DNA of 56,376 nt from Cytophagales bacterium (GCA_013298215.1 JAAFKE010000022.1:1-56376); one strand, 5' to 3'. Shown: positions 28,460 through 37,873, counted from the stretch's first letter. Notes: generated from the letters alone by a model not told the origin. Translations and numbers: made by a program.

Positions 28460-28491
28460 CAAATATACGGTATGTTTCGGCTATATTCAAA
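28460..28491 (-). promoter_or_regulatory. promoter for dxs
   Basis: The minus strand has TTTG (28491-28488), a 20-base spacer, and TATATTTG (28467-28460): both boxes are exact matches at the correct distance. It would give a leader of about 50 bases before the dxs ATG. Confidence 0.7.
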
Positions 28492-28514
28492 CGAAGCATC
28501 TGCGAGTTTTGCGC

Positions 28515-28910
28515 CTAAAACTTCTCTTTGTTGAGGGCCGTGGCTACGCCCTTGGTGGTTATTTTATTGGTTTGAAGGTCAAATATCTCCGTCGAAATCT
28601 CTGCGATGTGCTTGTCGGCGTTCACCGATATAACTTTAAAAACGGCTTCGTAATCGGTATCTACGAACATAGGGCGCAGAAATTCGAGGGTTTGTTTGAG
28701 GTACACCGACCCCGCACCAGGCCACTGCGTACCGAGCACTTTGGTAAAAACACTCGCGCCCAACATTCCGTGAATAATAGGGCGTTTGAAGGGCGTACTG
28801 GCGGCAAAGTCAGCGTCTAAGTGCAACGGATTATCGTCGCCCGATACCCGTGCAAAAGCAATAACGTCGGCCTGCGTGAACCTAAATTGGTGTTTAAAAA
28901 CGTCGGTCAT
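28515..28910 (-). CDS. MaoC-like (R)-hydratase / dehydratase
   Basis: A 131-residue hot-dog fold protein. The hydratase-2 motif is FARVSGDDNPLHLDADFA (near 19-36, with the catalytic Asp and His), followed by RPIIHGMLGASVF. MaoC-like enzymes hydrate trans-2-enoyl-CoA, as in PhaJ. The open frame extends to 28934, but the ATG at 28910 (MTDVFKHQFRF) fits the family better. It stands alone between dxs and the FAD/Fe-S oxidoreductase, so its pathway is unclear. Confidence 0.85.
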   Translation of the reverse strand: MTDVFKHQFRFTQADVIAFARVSGDDNPLHLDADFAASTPFKRPIIHGMLGASVFTKVLGTQWPGAGSVYLKQTLEFLRPMFVDTDYEAVFKVISVNADKHIAEISTEIFDLQTNKITTKGVATALNKEKF

Positions 28911-28957
28911 GGGACTAAATGAATGATGTTGCAACTATGTAATTGTCAGATATTTAT

Positions 28958-29021
28958 TCAAAACTCAACACCGCGCGGGCGGCCCCGTCAAAACTCAAAA
29001 CTCAATAATTCAAAACTATTA
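28958..29021. repeat. short TCAAAACTCAA repeats
   Basis: Three exact 11-bp copies of TCAAAACTCAA start at 28958, 28988 and 28995, followed by a partial copy near 29010. A GC-rich patch (CCGCGCGGGCGG) separates the first from the others. They lie just past the stop codon of the FAD/Fe-S oxidoreductase. No function is apparent; simple-sequence slippage could explain them. Confidence 0.4.
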
Positions 29022-29027
29022 CTTATT

Positions 29028-32000
29028 TCACAGCAACGCTTCGAACAAAATTTCGGCGGGGTGAAGCGCGCGCCGGTGCGTGCCGTCGTGTATCTGGTGG
29101 CGGCAACTCGTGCCAGCGGCTGCAATAATCACGTCGTCGGCCTGCTTGCGCACGGTCGGAAAAAGCACCAGTTCTCCGATCTGCATCGACAGGTCGTAAT
29201 GCTCTTTTTCGTACCCAAAGCTCCCCGCCATGCCGCAGCAACCCGACGGAATGAGCTGCACCTGGTAATTAATTGGCAACGACAACATTTTTTTGCTCGG
29301 TACCAGGCTCGACACCGCTTTTTGCTGGCAGTGGCCGTGGAGTTTAATAACCCTGCTTTCCCGCGTGAACGAGCTGGGCAAAATCCGTCTGGCATCAATC
29401 TCGCGGGCTATAAACTCCTCGAAAGTGAGCGCGTTCTGGGCCAATAACTGGGCGGCCTCCAGCAGCTCGTCCGACACTAAATCTGGGTACTCGTCCCGAA
29501 ACGTCAGAATAGCCGACGGCTCAATGCCCACCAAGGGCGTTTGGGCAGTAATGAGGTCTTTGAGCAACCGCACGTTGGTTTCGGCCACTTTGCGGGCATC
29601 TCTCAACAAACCCTTCGACAGCTGGGGGCGGCCCGAACTGGTGTGCCCAGGAATAACAACTTGGTAGCCCAATCTTTGGAGCAGCGAGATGGCTTTTTTG
29701 CCGATCTCCACGTCGTTATAGTTCGTAAATTCATCACAAAACAAATAAACCAGCCCCCTGGGCACTGGGGGCGAGGAATTAGTTTGTTTGGCAGCCACAT
29801 CGGCAAACGACCTCCGGAGCGTTCGACTGGCCAAGAGCGGCATGGTGCGGTCGGGGTGAAAACCCACCACGCGGTTGGCCAGCCGGCGCAGGGGCGTGGT
29901 GTCGAAAACAAAATTGTAGACCCACGGCACGTAAGACGCTATTTTGGTGAGCGTCGTAAAATTGCCCACCAACCACGACCGCAACGGCACGCCGTTCGCG
30001 TCGTAATAATGCTGCAAAAACTCGGCCTTCAACTTGGCCACGTCCACATTCGACGGGCACTCGCTCTTGCACCCCTTGCAACTCAAACACAAATCATAGA
30101 CTTCTTTCACGTCCTTGGCGCTGGTGCTTTTAAGGTAGCTATCGTCAAAAGTACCGTCGGCATTGGCTGGGCTGTGGGTCAAAAACTCGCGCAAAATATT
30201 TGCGCGGGCGCGGGTACTATCTTTTTCGTTTCGGGTGGCCATGTAGCTCGGGCACATCGTTCCCCCGCTGAGTTCGGTCTTGCGGCAATCGCCCGAGCCG
30301 TTGCATTGTTCAGCGTGTTGCAGCACGTTTTGGTCCTGGAAACGAAAAAACGTTTTCATATCAGCCGTTTGCTGGTCGGCTTCGTAGCGCAAAAACGTGT
30401 CCATCGGCGGGGTGTCCACAATTTTGCCAGGGTTCATAATATTGCCAGCGTCCCAGGTGCGTTTTATCTCCTTAAAAAGTTCGTAGTTGTGTTGCCCCAC
30501 CATCTGCGGAATAAACTCCCCGCGCAACCGCCCATCGCCGTGCTCGCCCGAGAGCGAGCCGTCAAATTTTTTGACGAGCTTTGCAATCTCCTCCGCAATC
30601 ATCCTAAACTGGGCGTGGCCTTCGCTGGTTTTTAGGTTTATGATGGGGCGCAGGTGAATCTCGCCCGAACCAGCGTGGGCGTAATGCACCGCCGACATCC
30701 CGTTTTTGGTCAAAATTTCGTTAAATTCTCTAATATACTCGGGCTGGTCGTTCACGTCCACGGCGGTGTCTTCAATCACGGCCACGGCCTTGGCATCGCC
30801 CGGTAAGTTTGCCAGTAGCCCCAGGCCCGCCTTGCGGAGCGTCCACACCTTTTTTGTATCGTCGCCAAACAAAAGTGGGTACGCATAACCCATGTCAGCC
30901 GCCCTCAGATCGGCTTCCAAGGCGGCGGCGGTGGCTTCGACCTCGGCCACGGTGTGGCTCGACACATCTACCACTAAAATAGCGGGGTACTCGCCCGACG
31001 GCTTTTTTTGGACGAAAAAACTATTCTTCAATTGTTCGGGATTGCTCGCCGCGCACTCCAATATATAGTTATCAACCAGCTCCACGGCCTGTGGTTTGTA
31101 TTTGAGGGCAATGATGGTGGCACGCAAGGCTTCATCGATGGTGTCGAAGTGCGCGCAAAGCAAGCCCTGCGTTTGGGGCGGCAGTGGTACGAGGTTCAGT
31201 TTTATCTCCGTCAAAAAACAAAGTGTTCCCTCCGACCCTGCCAACAGTGCGCACATATTAAAATTGCCCTGGCCGCCAAAGGGCGCACTGTCCAGAAGCA
31301 TATCCAACGCAAAACCAGTATTGCGGCGTTCGACGGTTTTTTTGGGGAAGTTGCGCCTAATTTCGTCCTGGTTGGTTTCGTCGGCGAGCATATCGCGGGT
31401 GCTGCGGTAGATTTGCCCCTCCAACGAGTTTATTTGTGCTTTTGCGGTTAGTTCTTGGGTAGTTATCGGGCCAAAAGTAGCGCGGCTGCCGTCGCTCAAA
31501 ATGGCTTTCACCTCCAACAGATGCTCCCGCACCGACCCGTACACAATCGAATTGGATCCGCACGAATTATTGCCCACCATGCCGCCAATCATGGCGCGGT
31601 TGGCCGTTGAGGTTTCGGGGCCAAAATAGAGGCCGTGGGGTTTCAGAAAAAAATTGAGCTCGTCGCGCACCACCCCAGGTTGCACCCGCACCCAACGCTG
31701 GGCAACATCAACCTCAATAATTTTAGTAAAAGTCCGCGACACGTCCACCACAATGCCATTGCCCACCACCTGCCCCGCCAACGACGTGCCAGCAGTGCGC
31801 GGAATGAGCGACGTGCCGTGGGCGTGCGCAAAATCGATGAGCGTTTTGAGGTCGGCTTCGTGGGCAGGAATGGCCACGGCCAGGGGCATTTCGCGGTAGG
31901 CCGATGCGTCGGTGGCGTACAGGGTGCGCATCACGCTGTTGCCAAAGTGCAGTTGCCCGTCCAAGCGAGCGGCCAATTGCGGGAGCGCAACGTTAAAATC

Positions 32001-32039
32001 TGTGGTATTATTTATGTTTTGAACGGCTTGTGTTTGCAT
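29028..32039 (-). CDS. FAD-linked oxidase fused to Fe-S domain (YdiJ / D-2-hydroxyacid dehydrogenase type)
   Basis: A 1003-residue two-part dehydrogenase. The N-terminal half is a PCMH-type FAD domain (PRTAGTSLAGQVVGNG near 80-95, GGMVGNNSCGSNS near 153-165) plus an FAD-oxidase C domain (HAGSGEIHLRP, SGEHGDGRLRGEF). The C-terminal half carries Fe-S clusters: cysteines around CNGSGDC (near 578-584) and the ferredoxin-like CLSCKGCKSECP (near 650-661). A CCG-type domain near 930 contains SGCCGMAGSF. Such fusions oxidise D-lactate, glycolate or D-2-hydroxyglutarate and pass electrons to the quinone pool; the exact substrate is not readable here. Confidence 0.9.
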   Translation of the reverse strand: MQTQAVQNINNTTDFNVALPQLAARLDGQLHFGNSVMRTLYATDASAYREMPLAVAIPAHEADLKTLIDFAHAHGTSLIPRTAGTSLAGQVVGNGIVVDVSRTFTKIIEVDVAQRWVRVQPGVVRDELNFFLKPHGLYFGPETSTANRAMIGGMVGNNSCGSNSIVYGSVREHLLEVKAILSDGSRATFGPITTQELTAKAQINSLEGQIYRSTRDMLADETNQDEIRRNFPKKTVERRNTGFALDMLLDSAPFGGQGNFNMCALLAGSEGTLCFLTEIKLNLVPLPPQTQGLLCAHFDTIDEALRATIIALKYKPQAVELVDNYILECAASNPEQLKNSFFVQKKPSGEYPAILVVDVSSHTVAEVEATAAALEADLRAADMGYAYPLLFGDDTKKVWTLRKAGLGLLANLPGDAKAVAVIEDTAVDVNDQPEYIREFNEILTKNGMSAVHYAHAGSGEIHLRPIINLKTSEGHAQFRMIAEEIAKLVKKFDGSLSGEHGDGRLRGEFIPQMVGQHNYELFKEIKRTWDAGNIMNPGKIVDTPPMDTFLRYEADQQTADMKTFFRFQDQNVLQHAEQCNGSGDCRKTELSGGTMCPSYMATRNEKDSTRARANILREFLTHSPANADGTFDDSYLKSTSAKDVKEVYDLCLSCKGCKSECPSNVDVAKLKAEFLQHYYDANGVPLRSWLVGNFTTLTKIASYVPWVYNFVFDTTPLRRLANRVVGFHPDRTMPLLASRTLRRSFADVAAKQTNSSPPVPRGLVYLFCDEFTNYNDVEIGKKAISLLQRLGYQVVIPGHTSSGRPQLSKGLLRDARKVAETNVRLLKDLITAQTPLVGIEPSAILTFRDEYPDLVSDELLEAAQLLAQNALTFEEFIAREIDARRILPSSFTRESRVIKLHGHCQQKAVSSLVPSKKMLSLPINYQVQLIPSGCCGMAGSFGYEKEHYDLSMQIGELVLFPTVRKQADDVIIAAAGTSCRHQIHDGTHRRALHPAEILFEALL

Positions 32040-32074
32040 CTATGATTGCGTAATATTTGTAGCAGTACCAACTA

Positions 32075-32082
32075 CAAATTTA
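32075..32082 (-). promoter_or_regulatory. -7 element candidate for the FAD/Fe-S oxidoreductase
   Basis: TAAATTTG on the minus strand, 35 bp before the ATG. No TTTG is found at the -33 distance. Confidence 0.35.
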
Positions 32083-32135
32083 CTGCCCATGTTTCAATAA
32101 ATGCGCCAAGATGGCAAAATGATTGTAAAAACGCC

Positions 32136-32885
32136 CTACAAAACCTCCACATTGCGCCCGCGCCAGTCTTGTAGTAGCGCCGAATCTTGCTGATAATTGG
32201 TAATGAGGGTGTCAATATCGGCATAATCACAAATGCGGTGGTTGGCCACAATACCCAGTTTTTCGGATCCAGCACAAACCACTATTTTGGCGGCCTTCTG
32301 AATCATCTGGCGCTTCATCATTGTTTCCTCGTAGTCTCTCAGCGTAAGTCCTTCATTGACACTAATGCCCACCACACCCATAAAATAAGTATCTACCCGC
32401 AAAGAACTGATGCGCTCGATCACGTCAGATCCAGCCGTAATCTGGTAACGCTTGTGGAAACTCCCCCCCAGCAATATTACCTCGGTGTTTGGGTGTTCGA
32501 TGAGCGACAGCGCCAAGCGCGGATTGTTGGTAATAATCGTTCCCTCAAAACTTTTAGGAATTTGTTCGGCTACGTAAATGTTGGTTGTGCCGCCGTCCAT
32601 CAAAATGGTTTGCCCATCCTCAAATAGCTTTTGGGCCTTGGCGGCTATGATCTCAATTTCGGTGCTGTCAATGCCAATCTCCCGCCGAACGTTCATTGGA
32701 ATAAAAGAATTGGCAATAACCCCACCGTGAACTTTCTTTAACATTCCGCGCTCTTGCAGCTCAATGACATCGCGCCTAATGCTGTCGTAAGACACCTCTA
32801 ATTCTTGACTCAATGAGATTAAAGACACCTTTCGGTCAAAATTGAGTTTGTCTAAAATATGTTGTTGTCTGCTGTCTTTGTGCAT
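32136..32885 (-). CDS. DeoR-family transcriptional regulator
   Basis: A 249-residue regulator with an N-terminal DeoR winged helix (about 6-58; RQQHILDKLNFDRKVSLISL then SYDSIRRDVIELQERGML) and a C-terminal DeoRC sugar-phosphate-sensing domain. That domain has ILMDGGTTNIYVAEQ, ITNNPRLAL and VDTYFMGVVGI. The ATG at 32885 is chosen because the family starts here; the longer frame adds an unrelated tail. It is divergent from the second SusCD locus and probably controls it and itself. DeoR-type repressors usually respond to phosphorylated sugars, which suggests a sugar-like signal. Confidence 0.9.
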   Translation of the reverse strand: MHKDSRQQHILDKLNFDRKVSLISLSQELEVSYDSIRRDVIELQERGMLKKVHGGVIANSFIPMNVRREIGIDSTEIEIIAAKAQKLFEDGQTILMDGGTTNIYVAEQIPKSFEGTIITNNPRLALSLIEHPNTEVILLGGSFHKRYQITAGSDVIERISSLRVDTYFMGVVGISVNEGLTLRDYEETMMKRQMIQKAAKIVVCAGSEKLGIVANHRICDYADIDTLITNYQQDSALLQDWRGRNVEVL

Positions 32886-33204
32886 AGATAAATAGCAAAT
32901 TTGCAAATTGTTTGCAAATAAATGCAATTTATTTTTGAAATACCGCATTTCGTTTGGCTATATTTGCAGACTCGAATAATAATAGCAAGTTTTTGTTGTA
33001 AATTACTAATAAAGTAGTGCTTTGATAACAATTTATCAAAAATTGGTGGCTGTAATTTGTTTGTTTGCAATTAAATAAACTAAATTGCAGACCGATTTTG
33101 TGCAAAGTATGATTTTTTAGTGTCAAAATAACACTTTGCTAAGATTTAGTCTATTCAAAACCAGTTAATTTACTATTTATTTTCAAACCAAATCAATTCA
33201 ACCT
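32886..33204. other. AT-rich control region between DeoR regulator and SusC
   Basis: A 319-bp divergent gap without a gene. Besides the operator candidate it holds TATATTTG at 32959-32966 (TAnnTTTG on the plus strand, but 239 bp before SusC) and the inverted pair around TTTGATAACAATTTATCAAA (33021-33040, arms TTTGATAA/TTATCAAA). Several further TTTG words occur. The start of the SusC transcript is not obvious. Confidence 0.4.
32899..32919. promoter_or_regulatory. candidate DeoR operator, tandem TTTGCAAAT sites
   Basis: The perfect 10-bp palindrome ATTTGCAAAT (32899-32908) is followed 11 bp later by GTTTGCAAAT (32910-32919), about one DNA turn apart. They lie 14 bp upstream of the DeoR-family gene's start codon. 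A partial copy, GTTTGCAATT, occurs at 33063-33072 nearer the SusC gene. Position and symmetry fit a repressor-binding site; binding is inferred. Confidence 0.45.
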
Positions 33205-36200
33205 ATGATGAATCACTACTCAGTGAATCAGATCGGCAGAAAGTTTTTTCTGACCGCACTCGGGCTGGCCATGGCGTTCCTAACGTGGGCGCAAGAGCAA
33301 CAAGTATCGGGTAAAGTAACGGACAGCGCAGGCACAGGAATGCCAGGCGTCAGCGTAGTTGTGAAAGGCACCCAGCGTGGTGTAAACACTGACGTGGATG
33401 GTAACTTCAAAATTGCGGTGCCCAGCAACGCAACGTTGGTATTTTCTTTTGTAGGCTACAGCCCACAAGAGGTTGCAGTGGCTGGCCGCTCGTCTTTCAA
33501 CGTAAAGTTGGCCGAAGAAGCCTCAGCACTCAACGAAGTAGTAGTAGTAGGTTACGGTGAGCAAAAGAAAAGAGACATTACAGGTTCGGTATCTGCCCTC
33601 AAAGCAGCCGATTTCAACGTGGGTGTTGCTCCGTCGGCTGACCAGCTGATGCAGGGCCGCGCCGCTGGTGTTCAGATTATTCAAAACAACGGTGCACCAG
33701 GCTCGGCCACAACGGTACGCGTTCGCGGTGGTACTTCTTTGACCGCTGGTAACGACCCACTCTACGTAGTAGATGGCGTGCCTTTGGACAACTCGGTGAC
33801 TTCGCCAGGTGGCGGTGCCAGCCAGTTCGACGTGGGTATTCGTAACAACGGAAACAGCAACCCCCTCAACTTCTTGAACCCCAACGACATCGCGTCGATG
33901 GACATCTTGAAGGATGCCTCGGCAACTGCCATCTACGGAGCGCGGGCGGCCAACGGTGTGGTTTTGATTACAACAAAAAGAGGCGTAAAAGGTGCTGGTA
34001 AGGTGACCTACGACGGTTCTTACGGTGTTTCTACCCTCCGCAAAAAATTAGACCTTATCAATGCCGCTGACTGGAAAGCATACTCGGCGGCCAATGGCGG
34101 CGGTGCAGCTGGAAGTGGCGATGTTGATGTTCAAGACGCAGTTTTCAGAACTGGTACTACCCAAAACCACAACGTTGGCGTAAGCGGCGGTGGCGAAAAT
34201 AATTCTTACTACGTATCGGTGGGCTATTTTGGCCAAGAGGGTATCGTTAAGGGTTCAGACATGAACCGCGTGTCGGCTCGGGTAAACTTGCAGCAACGCG
34301 CCATCAACAACCGCTTGGTGATCGACTTCGGTTTGACTGGCTCACGCGAGCGTCAGAAGCAGATTCCAGGTGGCGAAGGTGGTAACTTCCAAGGTGGTGT
34401 GTTTGCGGGTATGTTCAAGTGGAACCCAACCCAACCACTCATCAACGCCGACGGTTCTTTCAACCAAATATCGACTTCGTTGCCCAACCCATTGGCGTTG
34501 ATCGGTTTGGTTGATGACAACTTGACAACCGACCGCATTTTGTCGAATATATCGGCTGAGTTCGAGATCACTAAGGGCCTGAAAGCAAAAGCGTTTATTG
34601 CCGCCAACTCATCAAGTGGAATCCGCGACACGTACTATTCGCAGCAATTACTCAACTACGTGGCCTTCGGTGGCGTAGCTTACGGTGGCAAGGCTAACTT
34701 CTCAAGTTACCAAGTAGATTACACCCTTAACTACACCAAAGAAGTAGCCAAAGGACACAATCTTTCGGCACTGGCTGGTTTTTCTTACCAGAACTTCAAT
34801 CGCCAATTTGGCGCATCTACTACGCGTAACTTCTTGAACGATGCCTTGGGGCCAAACAAATTAGAGTCAGCATCTGACTTCACTGTTCCTTCGACCTCAT
34901 CGCGCGACAAAAAAGAGATTCAGTCTTACTTCGGTCGCGTAAACTACGACTACATGGGCAGGTATCTTTTAACTGCCACGGTTCGTTCGGACGGTGCGTC
35001 AGTATTTGGAGCTAACTACAAAACGGGTATTTTCCCATCGTTTTCGGCAGGTTGGAGAATCAGCGACGAAAGTTTCATGAAGAATCAGCAGTTGTTCTCA
35101 AACTTGAAATTGCGCGTGGGTTACGGACGCGTTGGTAACGCCAACATCGACCCATACCAGTCTTTAACTACTGTAACGGTAGATCCGAGCAAGTCGGCTA
35201 TTTTGGGCAACGAATACAAACTGGGTGTAGGCTTGTCGCGTGCGCCAAACGCAGATTTGCGTTGGGAATCAACTTCGTCGTTGAACATCGGTTTAGATTT
35301 CGCCATGCTCAACAACCGTCTGCAAGGTTCGGTTGAAGTGTTCGACAAAACAACCAACGACTTGTTGTTCAACGTTCCAATTCCACAGCCAGCACCTTTC
35401 AATAGCCAATTGCAGAACATTGGTTCGCTGTACAACCGTGGTATCGAGTTCGAGATCAAATCGACTAACATCGATAACGGTAAAATCCGTTGGACTACCA
35501 GCTTCAACTTCACAACTTTGAAGAACCAAGTAACTAAGATTCGCGAAGGAGCGGCCTTCATCCCATTGGCCTCGGCCCAGGGAGCGGGTGCATCTGGCGC
35601 ACCGATCCAAATTACGCAAGTTGGCTACCCAATTGCTACTTTCGTGGTTGATCCGATCGTAGGCTACGGCCCCGAAGTAGGTGGTGCCGCAACCCCAAAA
35701 TACGGCCCAAAAACGGGTATCGACCTGATCGCTACGGGCGAAAGCTTGGTCGGAACGGGCTTACCAACCATGTACGGCGGTATTAGTAACGACGTAAAAA
35801 TTGGCCAGTTCGACTTCTCGTTGTTCTTGCAATATCAGGGGGGAAACAAAGTGTTTAACAACACTTTCTACGAATACTCGCGCCGCGACAACATCATCAA
35901 GAACGGTTACGGTGCAGTTAAACCACTTTACAACGACCCAGAAACGCGTCCTAACACTGATTTCTTGGAAGATGGTTCGTTCTTGCGGATCGGAAACTTG
36001 TCGGTTGGCTACACAATCCCATCGTCGGTATTCGGCAAAACAGTGAGCAACGCCCGCATTTATGTGTCGGCACAAAACTTGCACGTTTTCACCAAGTACC
36101 GTGGATTTGACCCAGGCGTAAGCACCCAGTTATCGGGTTCTAACTCACTCGGCGTTGATTACCTGGCCTATCCATTGCCACGTAACATCATGGTGGGCTT

Positions 36201-36216
36201 GAGCGTAGGGTTCTAA
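33205..36216 (+). CDS. SusC/RagA-family TonB-dependent transporter, second locus
   Basis: A 1003-residue TonB-dependent channel. The signal peptide (about 1-29, ending LTWAQ) is followed by a CarboxypepD_reg-like domain (QVSGKVTDSAGTGMPGVSVV and on, to about 115). The SusC signature EVVVVGYGEQKKRDITGSVS comes next, then the plug (VRVRGGTSLTAGNDPLYVVDG) and a barrel ending NIMVGLSVGF. An ATG at 33208 is an equally possible start. Codon choice shifts to GGT, CGT, AAC and TTG compared with the GGC-rich neighbours, as in highly expressed genes. It pairs with the SusD gene downstream and is probably controlled by the divergent DeoR-type regulator. Confidence 0.95.
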   Translation: MMNHYSVNQIGRKFFLTALGLAMAFLTWAQEQQVSGKVTDSAGTGMPGVSVVVKGTQRGVNTDVDGNFKIAVPSNATLVFSFVGYSPQEVAVAGRSSFNVKLAEEASALNEVVVVGYGEQKKRDITGSVSALKAADFNVGVAPSADQLMQGRAAGVQIIQNNGAPGSATTVRVRGGTSLTAGNDPLYVVDGVPLDNSVTSPGGGASQFDVGIRNNGNSNPLNFLNPNDIASMDILKDASATAIYGARAANGVVLITTKRGVKGAGKVTYDGSYGVSTLRKKLDLINAADWKAYSAANGGGAAGSGDVDVQDAVFRTGTTQNHNVGVSGGGENNSYYVSVGYFGQEGIVKGSDMNRVSARVNLQQRAINNRLVIDFGLTGSRERQKQIPGGEGGNFQGGVFAGMFKWNPTQPLINADGSFNQISTSLPNPLALIGLVDDNLTTDRILSNISAEFEITKGLKAKAFIAANSSSGIRDTYYSQQLLNYVAFGGVAYGGKANFSSYQVDYTLNYTKEVAKGHNLSALAGFSYQNFNRQFGASTTRNFLNDALGPNKLESASDFTVPSTSSRDKKEIQSYFGRVNYDYMGRYLLTATVRSDGASVFGANYKTGIFPSFSAGWRISDESFMKNQQLFSNLKLRVGYGRVGNANIDPYQSLTTVTVDPSKSAILGNEYKLGVGLSRAPNADLRWESTSSLNIGLDFAMLNNRLQGSVEVFDKTTNDLLFNVPIPQPAPFNSQLQNIGSLYNRGIEFEIKSTNIDNGKIRWTTSFNFTTLKNQVTKIREGAAFIPLASAQGAGASGAPIQITQVGYPIATFVVDPIVGYGPEVGGAATPKYGPKTGIDLIATGESLVGTGLPTMYGGISNDVKIGQFDFSLFLQYQGGNKVFNNTFYEYSRRDNIIKNGYGAVKPLYNDPETRPNTDFLEDGSFLRIGNLSVGYTIPSSVFGKTVSNARIYVSAQNLHVFTKYRGFDPGVSTQLSGSNSLGVDYLAYPLPRNIMVGLSVGF

Positions 36217-36229
36217 AAAAAGTTGATAC

Positions 36230-36291
36230 TCAAAGAAAGATTTGAAAACATTTTTTGTAACAATCCGTTAATAATTCAAATCTTTCTTTGA
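36230..36291 (+). promoter_or_regulatory. 17-bp perfect inverted repeat between susC and susD
   Basis: TCAAAGAAAGATTTGAA (36230-36246) and TTCAAATCTTTCTTTGA (36275-36291) pair perfectly over 17 bp with a 28-base loop. The repeat lies inside the 124-bp gap of one operon, and no T-run follows directly. A partial attenuator, an RNase-processing site or a 3'-end stabiliser for the susC message are possible roles. The stem is AT-rich but long. Confidence 0.75.
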
Positions 36292-36340
36292 ATAAATCAG
36301 GTACATTAAGAGACAAAAAATTTAACACAAGTTTAAGAAA

Positions 36341-37852
36341 ATGAAAAATAATCTAAAAATTTCCGTCATGCTGGCCGCCGTTCTTTCGGTAACCGCGTGC
36401 ACAGACTTGGTTGAGAAACCGTACAGTGAGGCACTACAAGCAGACTTTTTTACCAATGCAAAGTCGTTTGAGGCTGCCCTCGTACCAGCCTACGCGTCGT
36501 TGCGTGGCTACATTTGGAACTACTGGAACATCAGCCAGCATAGCTCTGACGAAACGCAAGTACCAACGCGCGGTGGTGACTGGGGCGACGGTGGCCAGTG
36601 GGTTCGCATAAACGGCCAGCAGTTTCTACCAAACGAAGGTTTGATTGATGGTCTTTGGGGTGATCTCTTTACGGGTGTATCGCGTTGCAACAACGCAATC
36701 GAGACCTTCAAAGGCGCACCAGACTCAGTAAAAGAGAAAGCCATATTTGTGGCCGAAGCCCGCACACTGCGCGCATTCTACTACTACTTGCTGATGGATA
36801 TGTTCGGAAACGTACCTATCGTAGAGTTGGCTTTGTCTGACCCTGCCAACCCACCAGCACAATCTACCCGGGCGCAAGTTTTTGCATTTTGTGAGAAAGA
36901 AATAAAGGAGTCACTTCCTGGCCTGCTCGCCGACGCGCCATACGCACGTATCAACAAAAACGTAGCAAACGCCATTTTGGCTAAAATGTACTTGAACGCT
37001 GAGGTTTTCACTGGTACTGCTCGCTTCGCTGATTGCATTACTGCTTGCGACGCAGTTATCAACTCTGGTAAGTACTCTTTGGAGGGAAACTACTTTGACA
37101 ACTTCAAGCTTGCCAACGAAGGCTCGAAAGAGAGCATCATGATTGCTGGTTTTGCAAGCACGAAAGACTTAGGTTTCCCAAATCAGAACTTCTATATGCG
37201 TACTTTGCACTACAACCAAGTAGCTGCGGCAGCTTGGAACGGCTTTTGTACCATATCTGAGTTCTACAACACTTTCGACGCAACTGATCCGCGCCGCCAA
37301 GTGATGTGGGTTGGTCAGCAATTCTCTGACCTCACATGGCCTGCCCAATCAAAATCAGGTAAGCCATTGACCGACCGCAACGGAAACCCGCTTGCTTTCA
37401 CAGTTGAGGCACCAATTACAAACGCCACAGAAGTGAACGGAGTTCGCATTCCAAAGTACCAGCCAGACTTGGCCGCACCAGGTGGTCAGGGCGAAAACGA
37501 TTTCGTGATCCTGCGTTTGGCAGACATCATTCTGTCGAAAGCCGAAGCCTTGGCTCGTTCAGGAAACACCGCTGCTGCTTTGCCGTTGATAAACCAAGTT
37601 CGTGCCCGTGCTTTTGGTAACACTTCTAAGAATTTGACCTCGATCACAGTGCCATTGATCTTGAAAGAGCGTGGCAACGAGTTGTTCTGGGAAGGTTTCC
37701 GTCGCCAAGATCAGATCCGTTTCGGAACGTTCTGGGATGCTTACACCAACAAGCCATCGACAATTGCCGACAAAAACAAGACCGTTCTGTATCCAATTCC
37801 AACCAACGCTTTGGCCTCAAATCCAAAGTTGAAGCAGAATCCTGGTTATTAG
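36341..37852 (+). CDS. SusD/RagB-family surface lipoprotein, second locus
   Basis: A 503-residue lipoprotein, ligand-binding partner of the SusC gene upstream. The lipobox VLSVTAC (Cys20) is followed by the typical TDLVEKPYSEAL start. Conserved RagB helices are visible: AEARTLRAFYYYLLMDMFGNVP (split near 135-156), ANAILAKMYLNAEVF and ILSKAEALARSGN. The closing RGNELFWEGFRRQDQIRFG segment belongs to the SusD_RagB domain. Codon bias matches the SusC gene. A strong terminator follows 21 bp after the stop. Confidence 0.95.
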   Translation: MKNNLKISVMLAAVLSVTACTDLVEKPYSEALQADFFTNAKSFEAALVPAYASLRGYIWNYWNISQHSSDETQVPTRGGDWGDGGQWVRINGQQFLPNEGLIDGLWGDLFTGVSRCNNAIETFKGAPDSVKEKAIFVAEARTLRAFYYYLLMDMFGNVPIVELALSDPANPPAQSTRAQVFAFCEKEIKESLPGLLADAPYARINKNVANAILAKMYLNAEVFTGTARFADCITACDAVINSGKYSLEGNYFDNFKLANEGSKESIMIAGFASTKDLGFPNQNFYMRTLHYNQVAAAAWNGFCTISEFYNTFDATDPRRQVMWVGQQFSDLTWPAQSKSGKPLTDRNGNPLAFTVEAPITNATEVNGVRIPKYQPDLAAPGGQGENDFVILRLADIILSKAEALARSGNTAAALPLINQVRARAFGNTSKNLTSITVPLILKERGNELFWEGFRRQDQIRFGTFWDAYTNKPSTIADKNKTVLYPIPTNALASNPKLKQNPGY

Positions 37853-37873
37853 TCATACCCAATAATTGTTAAG

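Noticed and set aside
29541-30635. 364-codon plus-strand frame inside the FAD/Fe-S oxidoreductase
   Set aside because: It is antisense to a well-supported gene with intact motifs and has no recognisable domain; it comes from the GC-rich codon pattern.
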